NCBI RefSeq assembly: GCF_001954135.1 | Contig: NZ_MBEQ01000053.1 | Location: 1-60,059, forward strand | Source of the DNA: Mycobacterium sp. GA-1841 | Lineage (GTDB): Bacteria; Actinomycetota; Actinomycetes; Mycobacteriales; Mycobacteriaceae | Length of the DNA stretch: 60,059 nt | Reading direction: 5' to 3' | Shown here: positions 10,042 through 18,071 of the stretch, in pieces | Layout: each line of letters begins with the position of its first letter | Numbering within the stretch: position 1 is the first letter of the stretch | Program-made: the position numbers and the translations under genes | Notes under the pieces: generated by a model | What the model was told of the DNA's origin: nothing | Database searches by the model: none | Seen by the model: only the letters and a program-made list of their open reading frames with translations

Positions 10042-11655
10042 ATGATTGATTGGGACGACCAGGTCGACGTGGCGGTACTGGGCAGCGGTGGCGCCGGCCT
10101 CACCGCCGCGTTGACCGCTTCGGTCAACGGCGCATCCGTCGCGATCTACGAGAAGGCGCCCACCGTCGGCGGCACCACCGCAGTGTCCGGCGGCATCGTG
10201 TGGATCCCGGCCCACGACCGCAGTGCCGACGGGCCGCTGCCCGTATCGGACGCCGTGGAGTATCTGCAAGCCCAATCGCTGGGCTACATGGATGCCGACC
10301 TGGTGGACACCTTCGTGCGCAGCGGTCCGGTGATGCTCGACTTCGTCGAGGAACACAGTGAACTGCGCTTTGCCGTCGCCGAGGGCTTTCCCGACTACAA
10401 ACCCGAACTGCCCGGGGGGCGGCCCGGTGGTGGTCGCTCACTGAGCGCCGGGCCGGTGGACCAGGCCAAGCTGGGGGTCTGGAAAGACCGGATCACCTCG
10501 TTCCCAGCGGATTTCAGCAACGTCGGGATCGACGCGGAGACCCGCGCCCGCATCCACGCCGTCTACGACGACCCCGATGCCGACCTCTGCGTGGCCGGTA
10601 CCGCACTGATCGCCGGTCTGCTGCGCGGCCTGCTCGACCGAGGCGTACAACCGGTCACCGAGTCTCGGGCGGTCGAGCTGATCGGTGACGCCACCGGTAT
10701 CACCGGGGTACGCCTGTCGGTCGACGGTGCCGACGTCCGGGTTCGCGCCCGCAGCGGCGTCGTACTGGCCACCGGCGGCTTCGAATGGGACGCCACCCTG
10801 GTGGAGGCCTATCTGCGCGGTCCCATGCGCGGCGCGGTGTCTCCGCCGAACAACACCGGTGACGGGTTGCGGATGGCCATGGCACACGGCGCCGACCTGG
10901 CGAACATGGGTGAAGCGTGGTGGGTGCCGATCGTGCAGATCCCCGGCGACACCATCGACGGGCACCCCCGCAGCCGCAGCGTGCGGCTGGAACGAACCCG
11001 GCCGCGCAGCGTCATCGTCAACCGGGCCGGCAAGCGGTTCCTCAACGAGGCAGGCGAATACAACTCCATGGCCGGCGCCTTCCAGTACCTCGACCCCAAA
11101 CTCGGCTATGCCAACGACCCGGCCTGGATCGTGTTCGACTCCGTGCACCTGCAGCGCTACGGCTTCCTCGGTGTGGAACCCGGTGGCGCGGTACCGGACT
11201 GGTTCTGCGAATCGGCCTCACTCGCCGAGCTCGGCGCGAAAACCGGTATCGACCCCGATGGCCTGGCCGCCACGCTGCAGCGCTGGAACGACAATGTCTC
11301 ACGCGAGGTGGACCCCGACTTCGGGCGCGGATCCAGCGCCTATGACGGCTACTGGGGCGACAATTCGGCTACCACACCGGCCGGCCAGACGCTCGGCCCG
11401 CTCGACACCGCACCGTACTACGCGGTGCCGGTCAAGGTCGGCGCCATGGGTACCAAGGGCGGACCGCGCACCGACCGGGATGGCCGCGTGCTGCACGTCA
11501 ACGGCGAGCCGATACCGGGCCTGTTCGCCGCGGGCAACGCCATGGGCGGGGTGACCGGCAAGGCCTACGGCGGCGCCGGCGGCACCCTGGGGCCGGCGAT
11601 GGTCTTCGGCTACCGCAGCGGATACACCGCGGCGACCGGCAAGTCGGTCGGCTGA
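10042..11655 (+). CDS. FAD-binding dehydrogenase, second KstD-like paralogue
   Basis: A 537-residue fumarate reductase/KstD-family flavoprotein. VDVAVLGSGGAGLTAALTA forms the FAD loop and GGTTAVSGGIVWIPA follows as in KstD. GKAYGGAGGTLGPAM near the C-terminus keeps the Tyr and Gly that polarise a ring ketone in KstD enzymes. It is about 50 residues shorter than the paralogue at 3950-5713 and clearly diverged from it, so the two probably act on different positions or intermediates. It starts 14 bases after the IclR gene and is probably co-transcribed with it. Confidence 0.84.
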   Translation: MIDWDDQVDVAVLGSGGAGLTAALTASVNGASVAIYEKAPTVGGTTAVSGGIVWIPAHDRSADGPLPVSDAVEYLQAQSLGYMDADLVDTFVRSGPVMLDFVEEHSELRFAVAEGFPDYKPELPGGRPGGGRSLSAGPVDQAKLGVWKDRITSFPADFSNVGIDAETRARIHAVYDDPDADLCVAGTALIAGLLRGLLDRGVQPVTESRAVELIGDATGITGVRLSVDGADVRVRARSGVVLATGGFEWDATLVEAYLRGPMRGAVSPPNNTGDGLRMAMAHGADLANMGEAWWVPIVQIPGDTIDGHPRSRSVRLERTRPRSVIVNRAGKRFLNEAGEYNSMAGAFQYLDPKLGYANDPAWIVFDSVHLQRYGFLGVEPGGAVPDWFCESASLAELGAKTGIDPDGLAATLQRWNDNVSREVDPDFGRGSSAYDGYWGDNSATTPAGQTLGPLDTAPYYAVPVKVGAMGTKGGPRTDRDGRVLHVNGEPIPGLFAAGNAMGGVTGKAYGGAGGTLGPAMVFGYRSGYTAATGKSVG

Positions 11656-11663
11656 GCCGCCGG

Positions 11664-12545
11664 TCAGTCGGCGAACAACTGCTCGGCAGCGGTGTAGGGG
11701 TCGGTGCTGCCGTCCGCCACGGCCGCGGCCAACCGATCCAACTCAGAGTGGTTGCGCAACAAGGTCTGTGCCAGCGACAAGATCTGGGTGCGGGCCCTCG
11801 CGGTGCGTCGCTGCCCGGTGTCCGCGCGGTGATGCGCGTCGATGGCCTCGACCAGCTCGGTCAAGCCCTCACCTTGTGCCGCAACGAGTTTGAGCACCGG
11901 TACCGTAGCCTCGGCCCGCAAGTCGCGGACGGTCTGATCGGCGCCGTCTCGGTCGGCCTTGTTGACCACCACCAGATCGGCGACCTCCAGCAACCCTGCC
12001 TTGGCGGCCTGCACCGCGTCACCGGCACCGGGGTTGAGGATCACCACCGTCGGGTCGGCGATCGCGGCGATCTCGATCTCCGACTGCCCCACACCCACCG
12101 TCTCCAGTACGATCAGGTCATAGGACAGCGCAGCCAGCAGGCGGATCGCCGCGGGCACGGCCGCGGCCAGACCACCGAGATGTCCGCGGGTGGCCACCGA
12201 CCGGATCAGCACGTCAGGGTCGTTGATGTGGGCGGCCATCCGGATCCGATCGCCCAGCAGGGCGCCGCCGCTGTACGGCGAGGACGGATCCACGGCGAGC
12301 ACCGCGACCCGCAGACCGCGCTCGCGATAGGCCCCGACGAGCGCCCCGACCGTCGTCGACTTGCCGGCCCCTGGCGGTCCGGTGACGCCGATGACACGCG
12401 GAGCAGCCGAGCCCAGCACCGCGAGAACCTCGTCGCGACGGTCGCTTTCGACCAGGCTCAGCAATCTCCCGACGGCGCGTTGGGACCCGCCGCGCGCGGC
12501 GGTGATGAGCTCTTCGATGTTGTGTTTCGGCATCACGGTCGACAC
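11664..12545 (-). CDS. MeaB-like G3E GTPase, B12-mutase chaperone
   Basis: About 293 residues. GVTGPPGAGKST is the Walker A loop, AVDPSSPYSGGALLGDRIRM is the MeaB/ArgK signature, ETVGVGQSE is the switch region and VVVNKADRDG is the guanine-recognition segment. MeaB proteins load and protect cobalamin on acyl-CoA mutases. The matching mutase subunits lie 10 kb away in the same island. The GTG at 12545 touches the thiolase stop (TAGTG); an ATG at 12533 is an alternative start. The gene converges on the KstD-like gene with only 8 bases between stops. Confidence 0.88.
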   Translation of the reverse strand: MSTVMPKHNIEELITAARGGSQRAVGRLLSLVESDRRDEVLAVLGSAAPRVIGVTGPPGAGKSTTVGALVGAYRERGLRVAVLAVDPSSPYSGGALLGDRIRMAAHINDPDVLIRSVATRGHLGGLAAAVPAAIRLLAALSYDLIVLETVGVGQSEIEIAAIADPTVVILNPGAGDAVQAAKAGLLEVADLVVVNKADRDGADQTVRDLRAEATVPVLKLVAAQGEGLTELVEAIDAHHRADTGQRRTARARTQILSLAQTLLRNHSELDRLAAAVADGSTDPYTAAEQLFAD

Positions 12546-13705
12546 TACGACGAAGGCACCTCGATGACCGTCGCCGAGCCCATGCCGCCCCCGGCGCACA
12601 TAGCGGCCACGCCGATACCGCCACCGCGCCGGCGCAGTTCGTGGACCATGGTGGCCAGCATCCGCGCACCGGTGGCCGCCACCGGATGGCCGAGGGAACA
12701 CCCGCTACCGCTGACGTTGACGATCTCGGGGTCGATGTCGAGCAGTTTGACGGTGGCCACGCACATCGAGGCGAACGCCTCGTTGATCTCGAAGAGATCG
12801 ACATCCGACAGCGAAAGCCCGGCCCGGCCAAGCGCTTTCGTGATCGCTTCGACGGGCGCCAGACCGGTGGAGGCGGGGTCGACACCGACCGAGGCCCAGG
12901 ATCTGATGGTGGCCAGGGCCGGCAGGCCCAGCTCGTCGCTGGCGATGGTCAGCAGTGCGGCGGCGTCGTTCGCGCCACATGCATTGCCCGCGGTGATCGA
13001 GAATCCCTCGATCTCGGGGTGCAGCGGCTTGAGCGCGGCCAGTTTCTCCAAGGTGGTGTCACGGCGGGGGTGCTCATCGGTGTCGAACAGGCCATGGGGA
13101 GTCTCGATCGCGACGATCTCCTCTTTGAACCGGCCTTCGTCGATCGCCGCGAGGGCCTTCCGGTGTGAACCCAACGCCCACTCGTCCATCTCTGCACGGC
13201 TCACCCCGGCCTTGACCGCCGCGTTCCAGCCGACCGTGATCGACATGTCCATGTTCGGTGCATCCGGCCGGTCCGGGTGCGTGGGCGGGAACCAGTTCAC
13301 CCACTCGGCATCCTTGGCGCTGCTCGCGGCACGGACAAAGCGCGGTGAGGTAGACGCTGAGTTCACCCCACCGGCCAGGACCAACTGGTCCATTCCGGCC
13401 CGGATACCGGCGGCCGCACTCTGCACGGAAGCCTGCCCCGCAGCGCAGTGCCGGTTGTTGGCCAGGCCCGGCACCGTGGTCAACCCCGCGGTGATGGCCG
13501 CATGGCGGGCGATGACGCCACCGCCATAAAGCCCCTCACCCAGGATGAGGTCGTCGATCGTGTCGGTGAACTCGGCGGGGATGGTGTCCAGCGCCGCCCG
13601 CACCACGTGATCGGCCAGCGCGTAGGCGTCCGTATCGCGCAGCGTGCCCTTCTTGGCGGTGCCGATGGGAGTACGTAATGCGGACACGATGACGGCTTCG
13701 GGCAT
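12545..13705 (-). CDS. Thiolase (acetyl-CoA acyltransferase)
   Basis: A 386-residue thiolase. NRHCAAGQ carries the acyl-accepting Cys (about residue 87), while NEAFAS, GHPVAATGAR and CAGGGMG provide the catalytic His and second Cys. VSALRTPIGTAKKG is the usual N-terminus. It should cleave 3-ketoacyl-CoA intermediates at the end of beta-oxidation. The ATG at 13705 is first in a leftward pair with the MeaB-like gene. Its start lies 28 bases from a perfect operator palindrome shared with the divergent SDR pair. Confidence 0.9.
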   Translation of the reverse strand: MPEAVIVSALRTPIGTAKKGTLRDTDAYALADHVVRAALDTIPAEFTDTIDDLILGEGLYGGGVIARHAAITAGLTTVPGLANNRHCAAGQASVQSAAAGIRAGMDQLVLAGGVNSASTSPRFVRAASSAKDAEWVNWFPPTHPDRPDAPNMDMSITVGWNAAVKAGVSRAEMDEWALGSHRKALAAIDEGRFKEEIVAIETPHGLFDTDEHPRRDTTLEKLAALKPLHPEIEGFSITAGNACGANDAAALLTIASDELGLPALATIRSWASVGVDPASTGLAPVEAITKALGRAGLSLSDVDLFEINEAFASMCVATVKLLDIDPEIVNVSGSGCSLGHPVAATGARMLATMVHELRRRGGGIGVAAMCAGGGMGSATVIEVPSS

Positions 13706-13733
13706 TGATCTGGCTCCCTGGTTTGCACGATAT

Positions 13734-13748
13734 GAGAATGTTATTCTC
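13734..13748. promoter_or_regulatory. Island operator copy 2, perfect palindrome
   Basis: GAGAATGTTATTCTC is a perfect 6-3-6 palindrome in the 80-base spacer between the divergent thiolase (start 13705) and SDR (start 13786) genes. In so short a spacer it must lie within or close to both promoters, which suits repression in both directions. Confidence 0.8.
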
Positions 13749-13785
13749 TCAGCCAGAGAGTCCGTGTTGCAAGAAGGGGAGCAAT

Positions 13786-14550
13786 ATGCAGATCGCCGGT
13801 AGTTCCGCGCTCGTCGTCGGCGGAGCGGGTGGCCTGGGTGAAGCAACCGTCCGTCGCCTCCAGGCCGCAGGCGCGAAGGTCGTCGTCGCGGATCTCGCCG
13901 ACGAGAAGGGCGCGGCCCTGGAGAAGGAGCTCGGCGTGCGGTACGTGAGCACCGACGCCACCTCCGAGGAATCCGTGCTCGCCGCCATCGCCGAGGCTGA
14001 AGCCCTTGGCCCCCTGAGGATCTCGGTGGACACCCACGGTGGGCCCGCCAGCGGTGGCCGGTTGGTCGGCAAGGACGGATCCCCGCTGGAACTCGACGGT
14101 TTCAAGAAGACGATCGAGTTCTACTTGACCGCCGTGTTCAACGTCATGCGGTTGTCGGCCGCGGCGATCGCCAAATCCGAGCCGCTGGAGGAAGGCGGTC
14201 GTGGCGTCATCGTGAACACGGCCTCGATCGCCGGTTACGAGGGCCAGATCGGCCAGCTGCCCTACTCCGCCGCCAAAGGTGGCGTACTCGGCATGACGCT
14301 GGTGGCCGCACGCGATCTGTCGCCGCTGGGTATCCGGGTGTGCACCATCGCCCCCGGCACGATCAACACCCCCGCCTACGGCAAGGCCGCCGATCAACTG
14401 GAGCAGTACTGGGGTCCGCAGGTGCCGTTCCCCAAGCGCATGGGCCGCTCGACCGAGTACGCGCAGCTGGCACAGAGCATCATCGAGAACGACTACCTCA
14501 ACGGTGAGATCATCCGCCTCGACGGGGCGTTGCGCTTCCCGCCGAAGTAA
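13786..14550 (+). CDS. SDR, 3-hydroxyacyl-CoA dehydrogenase type II-like
   Basis: A 254-residue SDR. SALVVGGAGGLGEATVRRL is the cofactor loop (Gly-rich but with GG in place of the usual TG), VNTASIAGYEGQ precedes the catalytic YSAAKGG, and IAPGTINTPAYGKAA follows. The layout resembles HSD17B10-type 3-hydroxyacyl-CoA dehydrogenases, which act in beta-oxidation of branched acyl-CoAs. That fits a partner role for the divergent thiolase. The ATG at 13786 follows AAGAAGGGGAG. Frames extending further left would cross the operator and are not preferred. Confidence 0.85.
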   Translation: MQIAGSSALVVGGAGGLGEATVRRLQAAGAKVVVADLADEKGAALEKELGVRYVSTDATSEESVLAAIAEAEALGPLRISVDTHGGPASGGRLVGKDGSPLELDGFKKTIEFYLTAVFNVMRLSAAAIAKSEPLEEGGRGVIVNTASIAGYEGQIGQLPYSAAKGGVLGMTLVAARDLSPLGIRVCTIAPGTINTPAYGKAADQLEQYWGPQVPFPKRMGRSTEYAQLAQSIIENDYLNGEIIRLDGALRFPPK

Positions 14551-14562
14551 TAGTCTGTCGCG

Positions 14563-15303
14563 ATGAACCTGGCCGGAAAGGTTGCCTTCGTGGCGGGCGC
14601 CAGCCGCGGCATCGGCGCCACCATCGCCGCGGCGCTGGCCGCCGAAGGTGCTGCCGTGGCCGTGGCCGCCCGTTCCGAACAACCCGGAAAGTTGCCCGGC
14701 ACCATCGGATCGGTGGCCGCGGCGATCAATGATTCGGGCGGTCGCGCGCTGCCGGTCAGCTGCGACGTCACCGACGAACAATCGGTGAACAAGGCTGTTG
14801 CCACGGCGGTTTCGGAGTTCGGCGGCATCGACATCCTGGTGGCCAATGCCGGCGTGCTGTGGCTGGGACCGATCGAGAACACACCACTCAAGCGCTGGCA
14901 ATTGTGCCTCGACGTCAACCTGACCGGGGTGTTCCTGGTGACCAAGGCCGTCATCCCCGAGGTACGCAAACGCGGCGGCGGCTCGCTCATCGCGATCACC
15001 ACCACCGGCGTCGACATGATCGAACACGGCGCGAACGCCTACTGGGTGTCCAAGTCCGCCGCCGAACGTCTCTACCTGGGCCTGGCCGCGGATCTGCGCG
15101 GTGACAACATCGCGGTCAACTGCCTGAGCCCGTCACGCGTCGTGCTGACCGAAGGCTGGCAGGCCGGCGGCAACGGTTTGCAGATCCCGTCGGAGATGGT
15201 CGAGCCGCCCGAAGCGATGGGGCTGGCCGCAGTACGCCTGGCCGGTCAAGATGCCGGCGGCGTCACGGGTACCGTCCAGCGCTCCGAGGCCCTCACCTTC
15301 TGA
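14563..15303 (+). CDS. Short-chain dehydrogenase/reductase
   Basis: A 246-residue SDR with VAGASRGIGATIAAALAAEG as cofactor loop, VANAGVLWLG as the NAG segment and ANAYWVSKSAAER holding the catalytic Tyr and Lys. The segment EQPGKLPGTIGSVAAAI resembles the HSDL2-like insertion also seen in the SDR at 24202. The ATG follows the preceding SDR by 12 bases, so the two form an operon that ends in the long hairpin at 15307-15364. Substrate is unknown; an acyl-CoA or ketone intermediate is likely. Confidence 0.84.
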   Translation: MNLAGKVAFVAGASRGIGATIAAALAAEGAAVAVAARSEQPGKLPGTIGSVAAAINDSGGRALPVSCDVTDEQSVNKAVATAVSEFGGIDILVANAGVLWLGPIENTPLKRWQLCLDVNLTGVFLVTKAVIPEVRKRGGGSLIAITTTGVDMIEHGANAYWVSKSAAERLYLGLAADLRGDNIAVNCLSPSRVVLTEGWQAGGNGLQIPSEMVEPPEAMGLAAVRLAGQDAGGVTGTVQRSEALTF

Positions 15304-15306
15304 CGC

Positions 15307-15364
15307 CGAGCAGACGCAAAACTGCCCATTTCCCAGCGGAAATGGGCAGTTTTGTGTCTGCTCG
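15307..15364. terminator. Long palindromic hairpin between convergent genes
   Basis: Two 27-base arms (15307-15333 and 15338-15364) are complementary except at one position and are separated by the loop CAGC. The arms contain CGAGCAGACGC and CTGCCCATTTCC. Directly inside lie AAAA and TTTT tracts, so both strands can form a strong stem. It lies between the stop of the rightward SDR and the stop of the leftward crotonase gene, which fits a bidirectional terminator. A related hairpin occurs at 26874-26937. Confidence 0.8.
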
Positions 15365-15378
15365 CGGTGGAAAGGGGA

Positions 15379-16143
15379 TCAGTTCTTGGCGATCAGGCCA
15401 TCGACGATCCGGTTGAAGTCAGCCGTGCCGAACGACACGTACTCGGCGAGGTTGGCGTAATCCAGTGACGCCATCACCTGCTGCTCGAGCTGGATGTTCA
15501 TCAACCGCTTGGTGGCCTCGACCGCCTGCTTGGGCAGGTCGATCAGTTTCTTGGCGCAGGCGATCGCCTCGGAGAGCGGGTCTTCGACGACGTGGTTGGC
15601 CAGACCGAGCTCCAGCGCCCGTTGCGCTTTGATCCGCACGCCGGTCAGCGCGAATTCCTTGGCCTGCAACAAACTGATCTGCGAACCCCACACCAGCGGA
15701 CCGCCGTCGGCGGCCACCAGGCCGATCTGCACGTGCGGATCGGCGAAGTGCGCAGTCTCGGCCATGTAGACGACGTCGGACAGCGCGGCCAGGCTGCAGC
15801 CCAGCCCGACCGCCGGACCGTTGACCGCCGCGATCACCGGGATGCGGCAGCGCACCATGCCGATGACGAGGTCCCGACCGTGCTTGATCGTCTTCTGCCG
15901 CAACGCTTCGTCGCGCCGCAGCTCGTCGAGGTAGTTGAAGTCGCCACCGGCCGAGAACGCCCGCCCGGCACCGGTGATCACCGCGGCCCGCGCGTCAGCG
16001 TCCTCGTTGAGCTCCTCCCAGATCTTCGCGAGCCCGACATGCAGGTTGTCGTTGACCGCGTTGAGCGCGTCCGGGCGGTTCAGCGTGATGATGCGCAGGG
16101 CACCGTCGGCCTGCACGTCGATTTCGTCTGGCATTCCGTACAT
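15379..16143 (-). CDS. Crotonase-fold protein lacking both hydratase glutamates
   Basis: A 254-residue enoyl-CoA hydratase/isomerase-family protein. RAFSAGGDFNYL and AAVNGPAVGLGCSLA form the oxyanion hole. At the positions of rat hydratase Glu144 and Glu164 it has Ser117 and His137 (GLGCSLA, ADPHVQIG, exactly 20 apart), while an Asp at 146 lies in VAADGG. Classical syn-hydration therefore looks unlikely. Crotonase relatives with such changes act as isomerases, hydrolases or C-C lyases. The gene begins 4 bases after the acyl-CoA dehydrogenase stop and is last in its operon. Confidence 0.85.
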   Translation of the reverse strand: MYGMPDEIDVQADGALRIITLNRPDALNAVNDNLHVGLAKIWEELNEDADARAAVITGAGRAFSAGGDFNYLDELRRDEALRQKTIKHGRDLVIGMVRCRIPVIAAVNGPAVGLGCSLAALSDVVYMAETAHFADPHVQIGLVAADGGPLVWGSQISLLQAKEFALTGVRIKAQRALELGLANHVVEDPLSEAIACAKKLIDLPKQAVEATKRLMNIQLEQQVMASLDYANLAEYVSFGTADFNRIVDGLIAKN

Positions 16144-16147
16144 GTGG

Positions 16148-17239
16148 TCAGACCCCCAGTCCGAGGATTCGAGAAGCGATGATGTTTTTCTGGATCTGCG
16201 ACGTGCCGCCCATGACGCTCTGCGCCCGGCTGTACAGATAGGCCTCCAGCAGCTCGGGGTCCGTCGTCCCCGTCACCGAAAGCGCAGCGTGCCCGACGGA
16301 CTGCTCGACCCAGGTCATCAGCAGCTTGTCCAGCGAACCATTCGGGCCGTGGGTGATGCCGTCGAGCTGTTCGGACAACCGTCGGCGCACGTGTAGCCGC
16401 AACATCTCGGCTTGTACCCCGGCCCACGCCAGGTCCTCCGGCGCCTTGGCATCACCGACGCGGGACGCCATCTCGCGCACCAGCTTTCCGTAACGGGCCG
16501 AGTACCCCAGCGTCGACGGTTCCCGCTCATGGCTGACCACGGTCATGGCGAGTCGCCACCCGTCGCCCGGCTCACCGACCATGTTCGAGGCCGGCACGAC
16601 GGCGCCGTCGAAGGCCACCTGACCGAACTCGGTCGTCACACCGTTGATCATCTGCAGCGGCCGCTGTTCGATGGTGTCCTGGTGCATCGACACGATGAAC
16701 GCCGAAATGCCTTTGTGCTTGGCCACATCCTTGTCGGTGCGAGCCAGCACCAGACACCAGTCCGCCACATCGGAGTAGCTGGTCCAGATCTTGTGCCCGG
16801 TGATGATGTAGTTGTCGCCGTCGCGGACAGCGGTTGTGGTCAACGACGCCAGATCCGAGCCCGCGCCCGGCTCCGAAAAGCCCTGGCACCAGCGCTCGGT
16901 GCCGTTGATCATCCCCGGCAGGAACCGCTGCTGCAGTTCCTTGCTGCCGTGGTGACCCAGGCCGACGACCAGGTAGCCGAGGCTCGGACGCGGTGGGGCG
17001 CCGGCCCGGGCCAACTCCTCGTCGACGATGACGTCATAGACCGGTGGCAGGTCCTGGCCGCCGAACTCCTTGGGCCACGAGGTACCGAAAAACCCTGCGG
17101 CATAGAGGGCTTGATGCCACTCCCCCATCCGGGTCCAGTAATCGTCGCCGGAGGCCTTGAAGGACGCGACGTTGTCGGTCAGCCAGGACCGCAGCCGGTC
17201 CCGGAAGGCAGCTTCCTCGGTTGAGTCACGAAAGTCCAA
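16148..17239 (-). CDS. Acyl-CoA dehydrogenase, catalytic-type subunit
   Basis: A 363-residue acyl-CoA dehydrogenase. QGFSEPGAGSDLASL binds FAD and acyl-CoA, GHKIWTSYSDVADW follows, and the C-terminal RAQSVMGGTSQIQKNIIASR is typical of the larger subunit of mycobacterial paired (alpha2beta2) dehydrogenases such as FadE28/FadE29. These paired enzymes handle bulky steroid-derived or ring-bearing CoA thioesters. The adjacent smaller homologue, overlapping by 14 bases, is the expected partner. The ATG lies at 17239. Confidence 0.88.
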   Translation of the reverse strand: MDFRDSTEEAAFRDRLRSWLTDNVASFKASGDDYWTRMGEWHQALYAAGFFGTSWPKEFGGQDLPPVYDVIVDEELARAGAPPRPSLGYLVVGLGHHGSKELQQRFLPGMINGTERWCQGFSEPGAGSDLASLTTTAVRDGDNYIITGHKIWTSYSDVADWCLVLARTDKDVAKHKGISAFIVSMHQDTIEQRPLQMINGVTTEFGQVAFDGAVVPASNMVGEPGDGWRLAMTVVSHEREPSTLGYSARYGKLVREMASRVGDAKAPEDLAWAGVQAEMLRLHVRRRLSEQLDGITHGPNGSLDKLLMTWVEQSVGHAALSVTGTTDPELLEAYLYSRAQSVMGGTSQIQKNIIASRILGLGV

Positions 17240-18071
17240 GATCGGTAACCTCCAAGTCCTCCAGCTTCACGGACCACAGTTCAGTAGCGGTCAGCACCCG
17301 GCGCAGGTATACGTGCGCCAGGCATTCCCAGGTGTTGCCGATACCGCCGTGTACCTGGATCGCGGTCTCGCACACCGTGCGCGCGGCTCGAGCGCAGTAG
17401 ACCTTCGCGATCTTGCCGGCCCGCACGGCTTCCTCGGCCGGCAGCTCGTCAACGGCCCACGCCGCGTGGCGCAGCACGCTGATCGACCCCTCTATCAACG
17501 CGAGCCCCTCGGCCAGCAGGTGCGCGATGGCCTGATACGAGCCGATCGTCGAGCCGTACTGCTCACGGACTTTCGCGTAGTCGACAGCCAGCGCATGGGC
17601 GCCGCGGGCGGCCCCGACCAGATCGGCGCTGGTGGCGGCCAACGCCAAAGCCTGCCAGCGCAAAGCATCGTCGGCCGACAGTTCGGCGAGTCCGGCCGGC
17701 GACTCGACCACGCCCACCGTGCTACGGGTCAGATCGACGCCGGCAGTGGCGGCTTCGACCGCGCCGGACTGCCCCGAGCCAACCGTCACCTCACGACCGA
17801 GCCGCTGGGCCAGATCGTCGGCGAGCACCGGCCCGAGGAACGGCACGTCAACCAACCCGCGGGCGAACTCCTCGGCGATGATCGCCACTTCCACGCCAGA
17901 GGCCCCGTCGGACCGCAAGGTGCGCCATTCTGTTGCGGCGACCGTGCTTTCCAGCCGGGAGATCCGGCCCTCATCCGACAATTCCCCGACCGCATCCGGT
18001 CCGAGGTCGTCGGCCAGTTTCGCTGCGGCCTCTCGCAGCTGCTGCTGTTCAGACGTCAGACGAACGTCCAT
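17226..18071 (-). CDS. Acyl-CoA dehydrogenase, partner subunit
   Basis: A 281-residue short acyl-CoA dehydrogenase homologue. The N-terminal half (MDVRLTSEQQQLREA) is abbreviated, and the C-terminal four-helix bundle keeps REQYGSTIGSYQAI and QVHGGIGNTWECLAH, which includes the FAD-contacting HGGxG segment. The small partners of mycobacterial heterotetrameric dehydrogenases have this shape. Its 3' end overlaps the larger subunit gene by 14 bases and its 5' end overlaps the CoA ligase by 23, implying coupled synthesis in fixed ratio. Confidence 0.86.
   Translation of the reverse strand: MDVRLTSEQQQLREAAAKLADDLGPDAVGELSDEGRISRLESTVAATEWRTLRSDGASGVEVAIIAEEFARGLVDVPFLGPVLADDLAQRLGREVTVGSGQSGAVEAATAGVDLTRSTVGVVESPAGLAELSADDALRWQALALAATSADLVGAARGAHALAVDYAKVREQYGSTIGSYQAIAHLLAEGLALIEGSISVLRHAAWAVDELPAEEAVRAGKIAKVYCARAARTVCETAIQVHGGIGNTWECLAHVYLRRVLTATELWSVKLEDLEVTDLGLS

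Noticed and set aside
11748..13529. A long rightward open frame (593 codons) through the MeaB and thiolase genes
   Set aside because: It is fully antisense to two genes with clear catalytic motifs, and its translation is low-complexity Arg/Ala/Pro sequence, as expected in GC-rich DNA.
13741..15027. A leftward open frame (428 codons) opposite the two SDR genes
   Set aside because: Both SDRs on the other strand have full catalytic motifs; this frame is antisense and would also run over the operator.
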